A stretch of DNA of 59,492 nt, taken from the NCBI GenBank assembly GCA_015232405.1, contig JADFZS010000013.1:1-59492 (forward strand), read 5' to 3'. Each line of letters begins with the position of its first letter. Position 1 is the first letter of the stretch. Below the pieces are notes generated by a model. The model had not been told where the DNA came from, did not search any database, and was given only the letters and a program-made list of their open reading frames with translations. Below are positions 16,967-25,724 of this stretch, in pieces. A program made the position numbers and the translations under genes. Source of the DNA: Magnetococcales bacterium. GTDB taxonomy: Bacteria; Pseudomonadota; Magnetococcia; Magnetococcales; JADFYX01.

Positions 16967-19501
16967 TTGACTAACAAAAGAACATATAAACTATCAACCT
17001 TAATTCTCGGTATTGCTACCGGAGCATTGCTGCTTGTCTCTATAATTTTTATTTCGGTCACATATATCACCACCCAAAACGCCCTTAATAGAGAGATTTC
17101 AAGAACCTTTGATTATCGCAATCGCATTATTGAGATTTCAGTTTTAGATATACTGGAAGGGGTTGATAAATCTATTGATGCGACAACTGCTCAGATAATT
17201 ATTGAGAATGATGTTACAGATAAAAACATCAAAATATTTAATCAAAAACTGACAAACCTGTTAATGAGCGCAGGTGGCAACCAAATTGATCTGCTAACAC
17301 TGGTTAAAACAGACAAATCCATTTTGATCAACCTAAGTTCTCCTCTCATTTCCAGTACAAATTCGTTGCTTGAGTTATATATGGATGAGTTCTGGTCAAA
17401 AGAGAGATGGCAGATGGTTGTTGTCAATGGAAAAGAAAAACCAAATGCTGCATTGCTAAAGAGCCTGCCTGTAGTCGAACAAGAATATGGACAGGTTGTA
17501 GCCTATATTGTTTATGGAGTTTCTCTAACAGACAATATTCCGGTTGCAAACACCCTTAAAAAAAGTGCCAGGGTAGATAAAGTGGAGTTGTTAGCCAACA
17601 CAGATGTGTTGAGTGCTTCTTTTACAAACAAAATCACCAAGGAGGATTCGGTATATTTATCCCGAGCAAAAAACACAAATTTCAACTATGGTGACAAAAA
17701 ACTAATCATCCGTTCCCACTTAAAGGATTCCATACAAGAAGAGCTTGATACGTCATATAAAAATAATCTTATTTTTCTAGGCTTTGTTGCAATGTTTGTA
17801 ACTTTTGCCTCTTTCATGCTGATCCGCAGAATTACCACCACCGGCTTTGGTCGGCTAATGCAATACGCCTATGAGGTAAAATTGCTCCAAGGCACAACTA
17901 CTCCCCTGTCAGGAAGTGTGGAGGAGTTTAATGTTTTGGGATCTGCCTTAGAAGAGATGATAGCCTCGGTTTCAGAATCTGAGGCAGCTCTGCGGGAGAG
18001 CGAAACCCGTTTTTCCCTAGCCATGCAAGGGGCTAGTGATGGTCTTTGGGATTGGGACCTAGAAAGTGACGAAGTATACTTTTCCCCACGTTGGAAAAAT
18101 ATGTTGGGGTATGAAGAAAATGAGCTAAAAAATCACCCAGATACCTGGCGTGATAATCTTCACCCTGATGATAAACCCCGAACCTTTAAAATTGTCGATG
18201 AATATCTCAATCAAAAAATCAACATGTTTGAAATTGAATTCCGTATGCGCCACAAAAACGGTCACTTTGTGCCAATTCTCTCACGGGGTTACGTGGTTAG
18301 AGATAATACTGGAAAACCTACCCGTTTTGTGGGAACTCATATCGATATTACCGAACAACGACGAAATGAATTACGCCTGAAACAGAGTGAACAGCAATTT
18401 AGAACATTGGTATCAAACATACCTGGTGTTGTCTATCGCTGTGCTTTAGATGAAGACTGGACCATGTACTATATCAGTGATGCCATCGAAAATATTACTG
18501 GCTATCCAGCGAAAGACTTTGTTAACAATCAAATACGTACCATTACTAGTGTCATACACCCTGATGACCGAGATATGGTTTCCCGTATTGTTAATGAAGC
18601 AGTAGAGAAACGAGAGGACTATCTTATAGAATATCGCTTTGTCAATAGGGATGGTCATGAGGTTTGGGTTTATGAAAAGGGTCGTGCTTATTTTGCTGAT
18701 AAACAAAGCCCTCTTTGGCTTGATGGAGCAATTTTTGACATCACTCAACGTAAAAATCTTGAGGCACAAATACTACATTCACAAAAAATGGAGGCCATTG
18801 GTACTTTAACTGGCGGTATTGCCCACGATTTCAACAATATTTTGGGAATTATCAAAGGTAATGTTGAGTTGGCAATGATGGGTGTGAATGTCCAAGAGAT
18901 GTTGCAAAACATAAATATTGCAACAAATAGAGGGCGTGATCTGATACTGCAACTATTGACCTTTAGCCGTAAGAGTAGAACAGCCAAACAAATTATAAAC
19001 TTGGTATCGGTAAGCAAAGAAGTTTTAAAATTGATACGTCCAACTTTTCCTGCTTCAATAAAAATTGATGAGAAGTTTTACGATAATGACATTGTAATAT
19101 CTGCTGATCCAACCCAAATAAATCAGGTACTTATGAACCTATTAACCAACGCAAACCAAGCCATTGGAGAACTAGGAGGCACGATAACTGTTAAAGTGAA
19201 CAAAAGATTTATAGACAATGTAAAATCCCAACAACTCTCAATAAAACCGGGTGATTATGCTGAAATAGTTGTCGAGGATAGTGGACCTGGAATGAGTGAA
19301 GAGTTGCAAGCAAGAGTTTTTGAACCATTTTTCACAACAAAATCGAAGGTAAAAGGTACTGGACTTGGTTTATCGGTGGTTCACGGTGTGATAAAAGCAA
19401 GTGACGGCTCTATTGAAATAGAAAGTGAACTTGGTCGTGGAACTGCCTTCAAGGTGTATCTGCCAGTTATTAATAATTCTCTATCAAAAGAGGAGGAATA
19501 A
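16967..19501 (+). CDS. LuxQ-like AI-2 sensor histidine kinase, non-hybrid
   Basis: Membrane sensor kinase of 844 residues. TM1 lies at about residues 10-33, a LuxQ-type periplasmic domain at about 34-262, and TM2 at about 264-286. The periplasmic part keeps the V. harveyi LuxQ layout, as does the juxtamembrane VEEFNVLGSALEE stretch. Two PAS domains follow (about 345-465 and 475-600). The kinase has H620 in GGIAHDFNNIL, ATP motifs MNLLTNANQAI, EDSGPGM and GTGLGLS, and no receiver domain. Vibrio LuxQ is a hybrid kinase-receiver of a different HisKA type, so this is a domain-swapped version. It starts with TTG directly after the luxP stop, which suggests coupled translation. The downstream regulator is not in the window. 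Confidence 0.88.
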   Translation: MTNKRTYKLSTLILGIATGALLLVSIIFISVTYITTQNALNREISRTFDYRNRIIEISVLDILEGVDKSIDATTAQIIIENDVTDKNIKIFNQKLTNLLMSAGGNQIDLLTLVKTDKSILINLSSPLISSTNSLLELYMDEFWSKERWQMVVVNGKEKPNAALLKSLPVVEQEYGQVVAYIVYGVSLTDNIPVANTLKKSARVDKVELLANTDVLSASFTNKITKEDSVYLSRAKNTNFNYGDKKLIIRSHLKDSIQEELDTSYKNNLIFLGFVAMFVTFASFMLIRRITTTGFGRLMQYAYEVKLLQGTTTPLSGSVEEFNVLGSALEEMIASVSESEAALRESETRFSLAMQGASDGLWDWDLESDEVYFSPRWKNMLGYEENELKNHPDTWRDNLHPDDKPRTFKIVDEYLNQKINMFEIEFRMRHKNGHFVPILSRGYVVRDNTGKPTRFVGTHIDITEQRRNELRLKQSEQQFRTLVSNIPGVVYRCALDEDWTMYYISDAIENITGYPAKDFVNNQIRTITSVIHPDDRDMVSRIVNEAVEKREDYLIEYRFVNRDGHEVWVYEKGRAYFADKQSPLWLDGAIFDITQRKNLEAQILHSQKMEAIGTLTGGIAHDFNNILGIIKGNVELAMMGVNVQEMLQNINIATNRGRDLILQLLTFSRKSRTAKQIINLVSVSKEVLKLIRPTFPASIKIDEKFYDNDIVISADPTQINQVLMNLLTNANQAIGELGGTITVKVNKRFIDNVKSQQLSIKPGDYAEIVVEDSGPGMSEELQARVFEPFFTTKSKVKGTGLGLSVVHGVIKASDGSIEIESELGRGTAFKVYLPVINNSLSKEEE

Positions 19502-19593
19502 TAACACCAACCACAAAATTTAGAGCAACAGCCCACCTTTGGATATATATCTCCAATTTAAACAACAATGCCTTATGATTGGGGGGTATGTTT

Positions 19594-19728
19594 TTAATAC
19601 ACAGGTCTGGAGTAGGCAATTATAAGGCCGATAACAATGCTTGTTACCAGACCAATTGTCAAAACCCCAATGAGCAACACCACGGGATGGTGTTCCAACC
19701 ATTCAGAAAAGTCAGGCAGCTTTTTCAT
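19594..19728 (-). CDS. 44-residue single-pass membrane protein
   Basis: Translated by hand from the minus strand. Residues 1-15 are polar (MKKLPDFSEWLEHHP), residues 16-39 form one hydrophobic helix (VVLLIGVLTIGLVTSIVIGL and on), and the chain ends IAYSRPVY. An AGGGA ribosome-binding site precedes the ATG. It lies 18 bp after the stop of a second tiny membrane protein (19747-19875) with the same layout and a similar C-terminal RPV-aromatic ending. No family recognised. The opposite-strand frame at this place has no protein-like composition. Confidence 0.72.
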   Translation of the reverse strand: MKKLPDFSEWLEHHPVVLLIGVLTIGLVTSIVIGLIIAYSRPVY

Positions 19729-19746
19729 GGTAAACTGTCCCTAATA

Positions 19747-19875
19747 TCAATAGAATACCGGCCTGGTCAACTCCATAATAATGCTCAGAATGAACACAGT
19801 TACAAGGGCTATCACCACTCCTAGCAGCACTCCGATATAACGATGCTGTTGTGTATAATTCTCTAATGTACCCAT
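19747..19875 (-). CDS. 42-residue single-pass membrane protein
   Basis: Translated by hand from the minus strand. A polar start (MGTLENYTQQHRY) is followed by one hydrophobic helix (about residues 14-34, IGVLLGVVIALVTVFILSII) and a short tail MELTRPVFY. The ribosome-binding site AAGGAGG is near perfect, 8 nt before the ATG, which is strong support for translation. It is the first gene of a two-gene minus-strand operon with the 44-residue protein. Both end in a shared TRPVFY/SRPVY-type motif. Function unknown; such micro-proteins often bind larger membrane complexes. Confidence 0.78.
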   Translation of the reverse strand: MGTLENYTQQHRYIGVLLGVVIALVTVFILSIIMELTRPVFY

Positions 19876-20050
19876 TTGTTTTGCCTCCTTTTATCTACTT
19901 TGACATTTTTGACGAAAAAAAGTGCCGTTAGACATAGCTATACTTGTTGTAAACACTCACTAATACACTGTTTTTTCGATTATTGTTCTAGATGGTTTTC
20001 AGGCAAGCTTTTTAACTCACAATAACTATAATTTTTCATAAAGTTACAAG

Positions 20051-20073
20051 TTGTTGTGGCATAGTTACAACAA
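20051..20073. promoter_or_regulatory. Candidate operator: inverted repeat upstream of the FecR-domain gene
   Basis: TTGTTGT (20051-20057) and ACAACAA (20067-20073) form a perfect 7-bp inverted repeat with a 9-nt spacer; a direct repeat GTTACAA overlaps it. It lies about 150 bp before the FecR-domain gene and about 180 bp before the divergent micro-protein operon. Symmetry is seen; function as an operator is inference. Confidence 0.25.
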
Positions 20074-20220
20074 AATAGGTTAGTATGCTTGTTTTTACAT
20101 TTTTTGTCTGTTTTCTTGGTTAAAATATTTGGCTGTTTTCAAGAAAGAGCAGCTGAATTAAAACCAAATTAAGCATCCTTGATTTTTTTTCACTTATTAA
20201 ACATAAGAGGTATAGCAATA

Positions 20221-21330
20221 ATGGGCGCAATTTCACTCCCTGTTATCTTAGCCAAGCCATCTTATTTAGCTCTTTTAAGATTGATAAAACGCATATTTTT
20301 CTTAAATGCTCTATTTGTGCTCTTATTGATTTTGGGAGCAAATAATAGTGAAGCTGGAAATGTGCTTTTGGGAACAATAGAAAAAATTGTTGGTGATGTT
20401 CGTATCATGTCTGGCAGCGATAGTTTTTCACCTGCCATGGAGGGGCAAAAATTTTATGTCGGTGATAATATTCAAACCCTAACAAAAAGCCGTGCCTTGT
20501 TGGTATATAAAGATGGTGCCGAAGTAAAACTTGGAGATGAAACCACCATTATTATGGATCAAGCCCAAGATGCAAAGGGACAAAAACCATCAAACATCAC
20601 AGAGCTTTCCCATGGCTCAATGTTTATAGCAGTTGATCCAACGCAAAAAACAGCTTTGTTTGTTTTTAGATCACCAACTGCCGAGGTGGGAGTCCGTGGT
20701 ACAGAGTTTGTGGCGGTTGCCGAAGATGATGTTAGTACATTTATGTTGAACAGAGGTAAACTCGACGTATCTGGTGGTGACTCTCAATTTATCATGAATG
20801 CTGGTGAGATGACGGCTAACATTGCATCTCGAAGAATGATCAAACCTGTTGATATGGAACAACGTGCTGGTCTAAAAGCTGTGAGAGACCGTATTTTGGA
20901 AGCCACCTCTCTGGACAAAGCCTCTATATTAAGCAAAAAAAAATCATATGGAGAAATTTTAGCACGCTTCTATATAAACTACGCCAGCTATCTTGTTGAT
21001 GTAGGTAACTTTTACGATGCCATTACTGTTTTAATGATGGCAAAATCATTAACCAAAAAAGATGATATTCGTGCTGAAACCTCAAGCCTTATAGCCAGCA
21101 TAAATGCACATTTTTTAAATGATATGGAAGGGGCAGCAAACCAGTACTATCACATTTTAACCAACTATCCTGACAGCCCACAATATGAGGCCGCTTTTTA
21201 TCATTATGGTCTACTATTAAAAACACGGGGCAATCTAGATGTTGCCCAGCAGTTATTTATCAAATATCTAGAAGAGTTTCCAAATGGAAATTATAATAAA
21301 ATTGTGCGAGAATTATTGGAGAGCATGTAG
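20221..21330 (+). CDS. FecR-domain protein with C-terminal TPR repeats
   Basis: Envelope protein of 369 residues. A hydrophobic segment (about residues 22-42, ending NNSEAG) is a signal or anchor. A FecR domain (about 45-190) holds GDVRIMSG, FYVGDNIQTLTKSRALL and VRGTEF motifs. A C-terminal region (about 255-365) has tetratricopeptide-like helices, including the YbgF-style SPQYEAAFYHYGLLL-KTRGNLD segment. FecR domains in this context (periplasmic, with TPR) usually serve as structural or signalling scaffolds rather than iron-citrate sensors; no fecI or TonB receptor lies nearby. The ATG at 20221 follows AAGAGG; the upstream TTG at 20179 is less likely. The cNMP-GGDEF gene follows 33 bp downstream. 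Confidence 0.82.
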   Translation: MGAISLPVILAKPSYLALLRLIKRIFFLNALFVLLLILGANNSEAGNVLLGTIEKIVGDVRIMSGSDSFSPAMEGQKFYVGDNIQTLTKSRALLVYKDGAEVKLGDETTIIMDQAQDAKGQKPSNITELSHGSMFIAVDPTQKTALFVFRSPTAEVGVRGTEFVAVAEDDVSTFMLNRGKLDVSGGDSQFIMNAGEMTANIASRRMIKPVDMEQRAGLKAVRDRILEATSLDKASILSKKKSYGEILARFYINYASYLVDVGNFYDAITVLMMAKSLTKKDDIRAETSSLIASINAHFLNDMEGAANQYYHILTNYPDSPQYEAAFYHYGLLLKTRGNLDVAQQLFIKYLEEFPNGNYNKIVRELLESM

Positions 21331-21363
21331 AAAATTGCTTTTACGAGACTGTTGGGGATTAGC

Positions 21364-22317
21364 ATGAGCCATAAAATGATAAAAAAAATCATGAAAGAAG
21401 CACCGTTATTCAAAGGTGCTCCAACAAAGTTACTCGGTACATTTTTGGATAAATGCCCCACTTTCAAACTGCAAAAAAATCAAATATTAATAGCTCCAGG
21501 GGAACATAATCAATATATCTACATAGTTCTCTCTGGTACGCTTACCGTACATCTTGATAAACCTGACAATCCCCCTATTCGTAATGTTGAAAATGGTGGA
21601 ACCGTTGGAGAGTTATCTTTAATTGGCTCTTCTAAAACATCCGCTTATGTTATAAGCCAAGGTATATCCAACATATTAATGATCGATAGAGAGAATTTTT
21701 GGGCCATCATCAATGAGATGCCCATAGTCGCAAGAAATATGCTGTTTGTATTATCTAGATGGATAATTGCAACAGACAAAGTAACACTTGAAAATCAAAA
21801 ACAGATCGCTGAGTTGGAGGGTATTGCCAGAGTTGATGGTTTAACGGGAATAAACAACCGTCGTTACTTTGATGAGTTGATCACACGTTTTCTCAAACGC
21901 AGCGAACATGGTAAAGAGCCTCTGGTACTGATAATGCTTGATGTAGACCATTTTAAAAAATATAACGATACCCACGGTCATTTAGGTGGTGATCAAGCTC
22001 TGATAGCAATGGCAAAAACACTCCATGACACTATACGCCCAGGAGATTTTGTCTTCCGTTATGGGGGAGAGGAGTTTGCAATTATTTTACCTGTTACCAA
22101 TAGAAAACAGTGTAATAGTGTTGCTGAAAGGGTACGAGTTGCAGTGATGAACACTAAAATCTCCATGCCAGATGGCTCTCCCCTACCATCAATAACAATA
22201 TCCATGGGTATTGCAGAATCAATTATTACTGGAGAGTCGGTGGAAGATCTTCTAAAACGGGCAGATGAAAAGCTTTATGAGGCAAAAGAGGCTGGGCGAA
22301 ACTGTTTTTGCATTTAA
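21364..22317 (+). CDS. Diguanylate cyclase with N-terminal cyclic-nucleotide-binding domain
   Basis: A 317-residue protein with an N-terminal Crp-like cNMP-binding barrel (about residues 5-120) and a C-terminal GGDEF domain (about 145-317). The active-site motif is GGEEF (residues 234-238), and the substrate segment is DVDHFKKYNDTHGH. An allosteric I-site RxxD (R225-P-G-D228) lies five residues before it, so product inhibition by c-di-GMP is expected. It makes c-di-GMP from GTP, possibly gated by cAMP. The family arginine of true cAMP sites was not clearly identified, so nucleotide binding is uncertain. ATG at 21364 was chosen over TTG at 21352. Confidence 0.9.
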   Translation: MSHKMIKKIMKEAPLFKGAPTKLLGTFLDKCPTFKLQKNQILIAPGEHNQYIYIVLSGTLTVHLDKPDNPPIRNVENGGTVGELSLIGSSKTSAYVISQGISNILMIDRENFWAIINEMPIVARNMLFVLSRWIIATDKVTLENQKQIAELEGIARVDGLTGINNRRYFDELITRFLKRSEHGKEPLVLIMLDVDHFKKYNDTHGHLGGDQALIAMAKTLHDTIRPGDFVFRYGGEEFAIILPVTNRKQCNSVAERVRVAVMNTKISMPDGSPLPSITISMGIAESIITGESVEDLLKRADEKLYEAKEAGRNCFCI

Positions 22318-22357
22318 ACCTAGAAACAGCAGTTTACTGTAACTACATTGTAAAGCC

Positions 22358-23383
22358 CTACCCTACCATCAAATAGTCGTTACCACGCCTATATCCAAAC
22401 CCCTCTAGTTGCTCTCTATTTTTTTCTTTTGCCCCCCTGACAGTGACATAGCTTAATACAAATGGCTTCTCTTTTTGTATTAGCCATTGGGGTGGCTGTA
22501 CCATAACATCCCAAACCCGATTTCCAAGTTTATTGGGGTCCACATCTATCCAAGCAGCCAGTTTAAATCCCTTATCAAGCAGATGTTTAGCCCTAAGTCG
22601 TGTGTGTCGCCCTGCCCCCCAGATTACTAGTGGTCGCCCCTGTAAAAGACGTGAATCCTGAGCCAGATAATCCGCCCTGATCATATCAAAAGCTACACGG
22701 TTATAACGGGGGTCGTTACGGGACAAGCGTTTACTACCCTCCCGCCAATCAAGGAGGGTTTCTGGTAACTTTTCCATTTTAAGACCAGCCAAATTCATAC
22801 GCAGCCAAAGATCATAATCTTCTGGGTATGGCCCATCTCTATAACCGCCCAAGGCGACAACATCTTGTTTTACAAATGTTACAGAAGGGTGAGCAAGGGG
22901 AGATTCCCAATATATTTCATCTCTTATGTCTTCAGAGGTAATACAGCTATTCTGCCAGCGTATATACTCCCAATAACCATCTTTAATCATCTCTTTGGGA
23001 AAAAGATCTACCGTACATGCTACCAAACTACACTGTTGGTTTTGTCTTAAATGCTGAACCTGTTTTTCAAGACGTGTGGGATACATGATATCATCACCAT
23101 CCATACGGGCTATGATATCTGCCCTGGCAACCTTAAGCCCGAAATTAAGAGCAGGTATCAACCCTGGCTTTTCCAACTTATGCAATTTTAAGCGTGGATC
23201 ACCGGCCATTTTAGCGACAACAACCTCTTGGGAGTTATCCGTAGAACCATTATTGATAGCTAAAAGCTCGAAATTAGTGAACGTCTGGTTTAGAATGGAG
23301 TCCAAACATTGTGCAAGTGTAGAAGCTGCATTATAAAACGGCAACAAAATAGAGACAGTAGGATTGGATAAATTTATCATCAT
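22358..23383 (-). CDS. Family 2 glycosyltransferase with C-terminal nucleotide-fold extension
   Basis: GT-A glycosyltransferase of 341 residues. The start PTVSILLPFYNAASTLAQC is the GT2 nucleotide-sugar-binding block, and ARMDGDDIM is the DxD metal-binding motif. PLAHPSVTF and YPEDYDLWLRM are acceptor-side motifs typical of the branch. A C-terminal extension from about residue 245 (RPLVIWGAGRHTRLRAKHLL) resembles a Rossmann glycine-rich turn of unknown use. It probably adds sugars to a surface polysaccharide. Its start codon overlaps that of the divergent metallo-hydrolase gene. Confidence 0.88.
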   Translation of the reverse strand: MMINLSNPTVSILLPFYNAASTLAQCLDSILNQTFTNFELLAINNGSTDNSQEVVVAKMAGDPRLKLHKLEKPGLIPALNFGLKVARADIIARMDGDDIMYPTRLEKQVQHLRQNQQCSLVACTVDLFPKEMIKDGYWEYIRWQNSCITSEDIRDEIYWESPLAHPSVTFVKQDVVALGGYRDGPYPEDYDLWLRMNLAGLKMEKLPETLLDWREGSKRLSRNDPRYNRVAFDMIRADYLAQDSRLLQGRPLVIWGAGRHTRLRAKHLLDKGFKLAAWIDVDPNKLGNRVWDVMVQPPQWLIQKEKPFVLSYVTVRGAKEKNREQLEGFGYRRGNDYLMVG

Positions 23384-24341
23384 GAAATCAGATTACCACA
23401 ACCTTCCCTTTGGCATCACCTGTATAGACACACATTATTTAAGACCCAGAATGGCAGCAGCTTATCTACTTGTAGAGAATGGTAAAGCAGCCTTTGTCGA
23501 AACTGGCCCCTTGCTGGCAGCAGAGCGGATGATGACAGGGCTTACAAAAGCTGGGCTAAAACCCCAAGATGTGGATGCAGTTATAGTTACCCATGTTCAT
23601 CTAGACCATGCTGGTGGAGCTGGAGAGCTAATGCGGCTCTGCCCAAATGCCAAACTTTACGTCCATAAATCAGGAGCCAGACATCTCATTGATCCCACCA
23701 AATTAAAAGCTGGGGCAATGGCTGTTTATGGTGAGGAGCAATTCAAGACATCATTAGGTGATATTGTTGCAGTTGATCAAGATAGGGTTGTTGCAACTGA
23801 AGATGGTCAAACTGTTGTGATTGGTGATAGAGAGCTGGTTATGTTGGACACCCCCGGTCACGCCAGACACCATTTTGTAATTTGGGATGAAAAAAGCCGT
23901 GGGGTTTTCTCTGGTGATGCTTTTGGCCTTTCATATCGGGAGTTTGATGGAGGGTCCATGCCATTTATATTTCCTGCAACCACTCCTGTTCAACTGGACC
24001 CTGAACAGTTCCATAACAGTTTTGACCGCATAGGGGAACTTAACCCTGAAACCATCTATCTAACCCACTTCGGCCCCATACCCTATAGTGATCAATTGTT
24101 AAAATCACTACATAGCCAACTTGACAGCTATCTGGAGATGGCAAAAGCAGCACAAAATTGCACAAAAGATGCCCATGAAGAGCTTTTAGCATCTCTTGAT
24201 AAACATATGCGGGGTATTTTGCTTAACATAAATTCCCCGGCATCAAGTGAACTAGTAGAACAACTACTCTATTCCGACAGAGAGACAAACGCCCAAGGCT
24301 TGGAAGTGTGGCTTGCGCGTTTAGCAAAAAATAGTAAATAA
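23382..24341 (+). CDS. Metallo-beta-lactamase-fold hydrolase
   Basis: 319-residue MBL-fold protein with the zinc motif H71-V-H73-L-D75-H76 in THVHLDHAGGAGE, a downstream DTPGHARHHF histidine and GVFSGDAFGLSYR aspartate, and a final THFGPIPY histidine. This ligand set is that of glyoxalase-II-like hydrolases with a binuclear site. The substrate is not evident. ATG at 23382 overlaps by two bases with the start codon of the divergent glycosyltransferase; an in-frame TTG at 23364 would overlap it further. The FAD-dependent reductase gene begins 8 bp downstream, so the two are likely one operon. Confidence 0.86.
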   Translation: MKSDYHNLPFGITCIDTHYLRPRMAAAYLLVENGKAAFVETGPLLAAERMMTGLTKAGLKPQDVDAVIVTHVHLDHAGGAGELMRLCPNAKLYVHKSGARHLIDPTKLKAGAMAVYGEEQFKTSLGDIVAVDQDRVVATEDGQTVVIGDRELVMLDTPGHARHHFVIWDEKSRGVFSGDAFGLSYREFDGGSMPFIFPATTPVQLDPEQFHNSFDRIGELNPETIYLTHFGPIPYSDQLLKSLHSQLDSYLEMAKAAQNCTKDAHEELLASLDKHMRGILLNINSPASSELVEQLLYSDRETNAQGLEVWLARLAKNSK

Positions 24342-24349
24342 GGCAGCAG

Positions 24350-25675
24350 ATGGAACTAAAAAATGGCTCTAAAATAGCAATAATTGGCGGAGGACCAGCA
24401 GGAACCTTCTCTGCCATATTTCTATTGGATCTAGCCCAACAGATTGACCTGAAAATTGAGGTGGAGATATTTGAACCCCGAGATTTTACCTTCACCGGTC
24501 CCCGTGGCTGTAACATGTGTGGTGGGGTTATATCTGAATCTCTGGTGCAAAAACTTGCCAGCCACGGCATACACCTGCCTGACGAGCTACTCATAGATAC
24601 GATAGATGCCTATACCCTTCACACAGATCTTAGCTCTGTGGAGATACGAGCACCTAAAGATGAGATGCGTATTGCCTGTATCTTTCGCGGGGCAGGTCCC
24701 AAGGGAGCAGAAAATCAACCGCCAATCCCCTGGATAAGCTTTGACAATCACCTTTTAGAACTTGCGCTGGAAAAAGGGGCAACACATATCCAGGAGAAGG
24801 TTAAAGGCTTAAAGAAGGTTGATGGTCTACCAGTACTATCTTGGGGCGGGGATAAATCAGAAACCTACGACTTGGTTGTGGGTTGTTTAGGTCTCAACAG
24901 CCCTGCCCTACATATGTTTGAGGATCTGGATTTTGGTTATAAACCACCAAAATCTACCAAGGCATATGTCACTGAGCTATATTTTGGTGATGAAGAGGTG
25001 GCCCGTCTTCTCGGTCATTCCATGCATGTCTTTATTCTCAACATACCAGGGGTAAAATTTATTGCATTAACACCAAAAGGACCATATGCAACCCTTATTA
25101 TCCTGGGTGATGATATAGATAAAGAGTTGGTAAACAAAGTTTTTCACGCACCTGAAATGCAAAAATGTCTACCTGTTGGATGGGAGATACCGGTTCAGAC
25201 CTGCCATTGCCAGCCCCATATAAATATTGGCGCTCCCAAAAACCCCTACACCGACCGCATTGTCTTGGTTGGGGACTGTTCATCATCACGATTATATAAA
25301 GATGGCATTGGAGCGGCCTACCGTCTAGCCAAAGCCATGGCTTATACTGCAACTACCCATGGTGTATCAGAAAAAAGTTTCCAGAGATTTTTTCGTCCTG
25401 CTTGCAGAAAATTGGATTGGGACAACCGTCTGGGCCATCTGATATTTTTTGGTGACAGCCTGATGCGCCCGATCTCTTTCTTTCAAGAGGCTATTATTGA
25501 GGTAATCAAGGAAGAGCAGACCCAGGAACAAGTTCCACCACGCCTGAGTACCTCTTTGTGGGATACATTCACTGGTAGTGCTTCCTACCGCAACATTGTA
25601 GTTCGCTCCATGCACCCGGTGGTACTTTTTAAACTGATCTGGCAAGCTTTAAAAAAGCTTTTTGGCTTCAACTAG
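24350..25675 (+). CDS. FAD-dependent oxidoreductase (geranylgeranyl-reductase-like)
   Basis: Flavoprotein of 441 residues. The N-terminal GGGPAGT dinucleotide-binding motif occurs in KIAIIGGGPAGTFSAIF, and a second FAD motif VLVGDCSSSRLYKDGIGAAY sits near residue 300. This layout fits the geranylgeranyl reductase / FAD-monooxygenase group, which reduces or hydroxylates isoprenoids and other lipids. A cysteine-rich GPRGCNMCGG stretch (about residues 50-60) may add a metal or redox site. The gene is 8 bp behind the MBL hydrolase. The substrate is not known. Confidence 0.82.
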   Translation: MELKNGSKIAIIGGGPAGTFSAIFLLDLAQQIDLKIEVEIFEPRDFTFTGPRGCNMCGGVISESLVQKLASHGIHLPDELLIDTIDAYTLHTDLSSVEIRAPKDEMRIACIFRGAGPKGAENQPPIPWISFDNHLLELALEKGATHIQEKVKGLKKVDGLPVLSWGGDKSETYDLVVGCLGLNSPALHMFEDLDFGYKPPKSTKAYVTELYFGDEEVARLLGHSMHVFILNIPGVKFIALTPKGPYATLIILGDDIDKELVNKVFHAPEMQKCLPVGWEIPVQTCHCQPHINIGAPKNPYTDRIVLVGDCSSSRLYKDGIGAAYRLAKAMAYTATTHGVSEKSFQRFFRPACRKLDWDNRLGHLIFFGDSLMRPISFFQEAIIEVIKEEQTQEQVPPRLSTSLWDTFTGSASYRNIVVRSMHPVVLFKLIWQALKKLFGFN

Positions 25676-25724
25676 ATCCATTGTTATCATTAATTAGCCT
25701 CCTACATGTTAGGGTAATCACTTA

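Noticed and set aside
19579..19824. Plus-strand 81-residue frame over the micro-protein region
   Set aside because: Composition and lack of a ribosome-binding site; the minus strand has two better frames.
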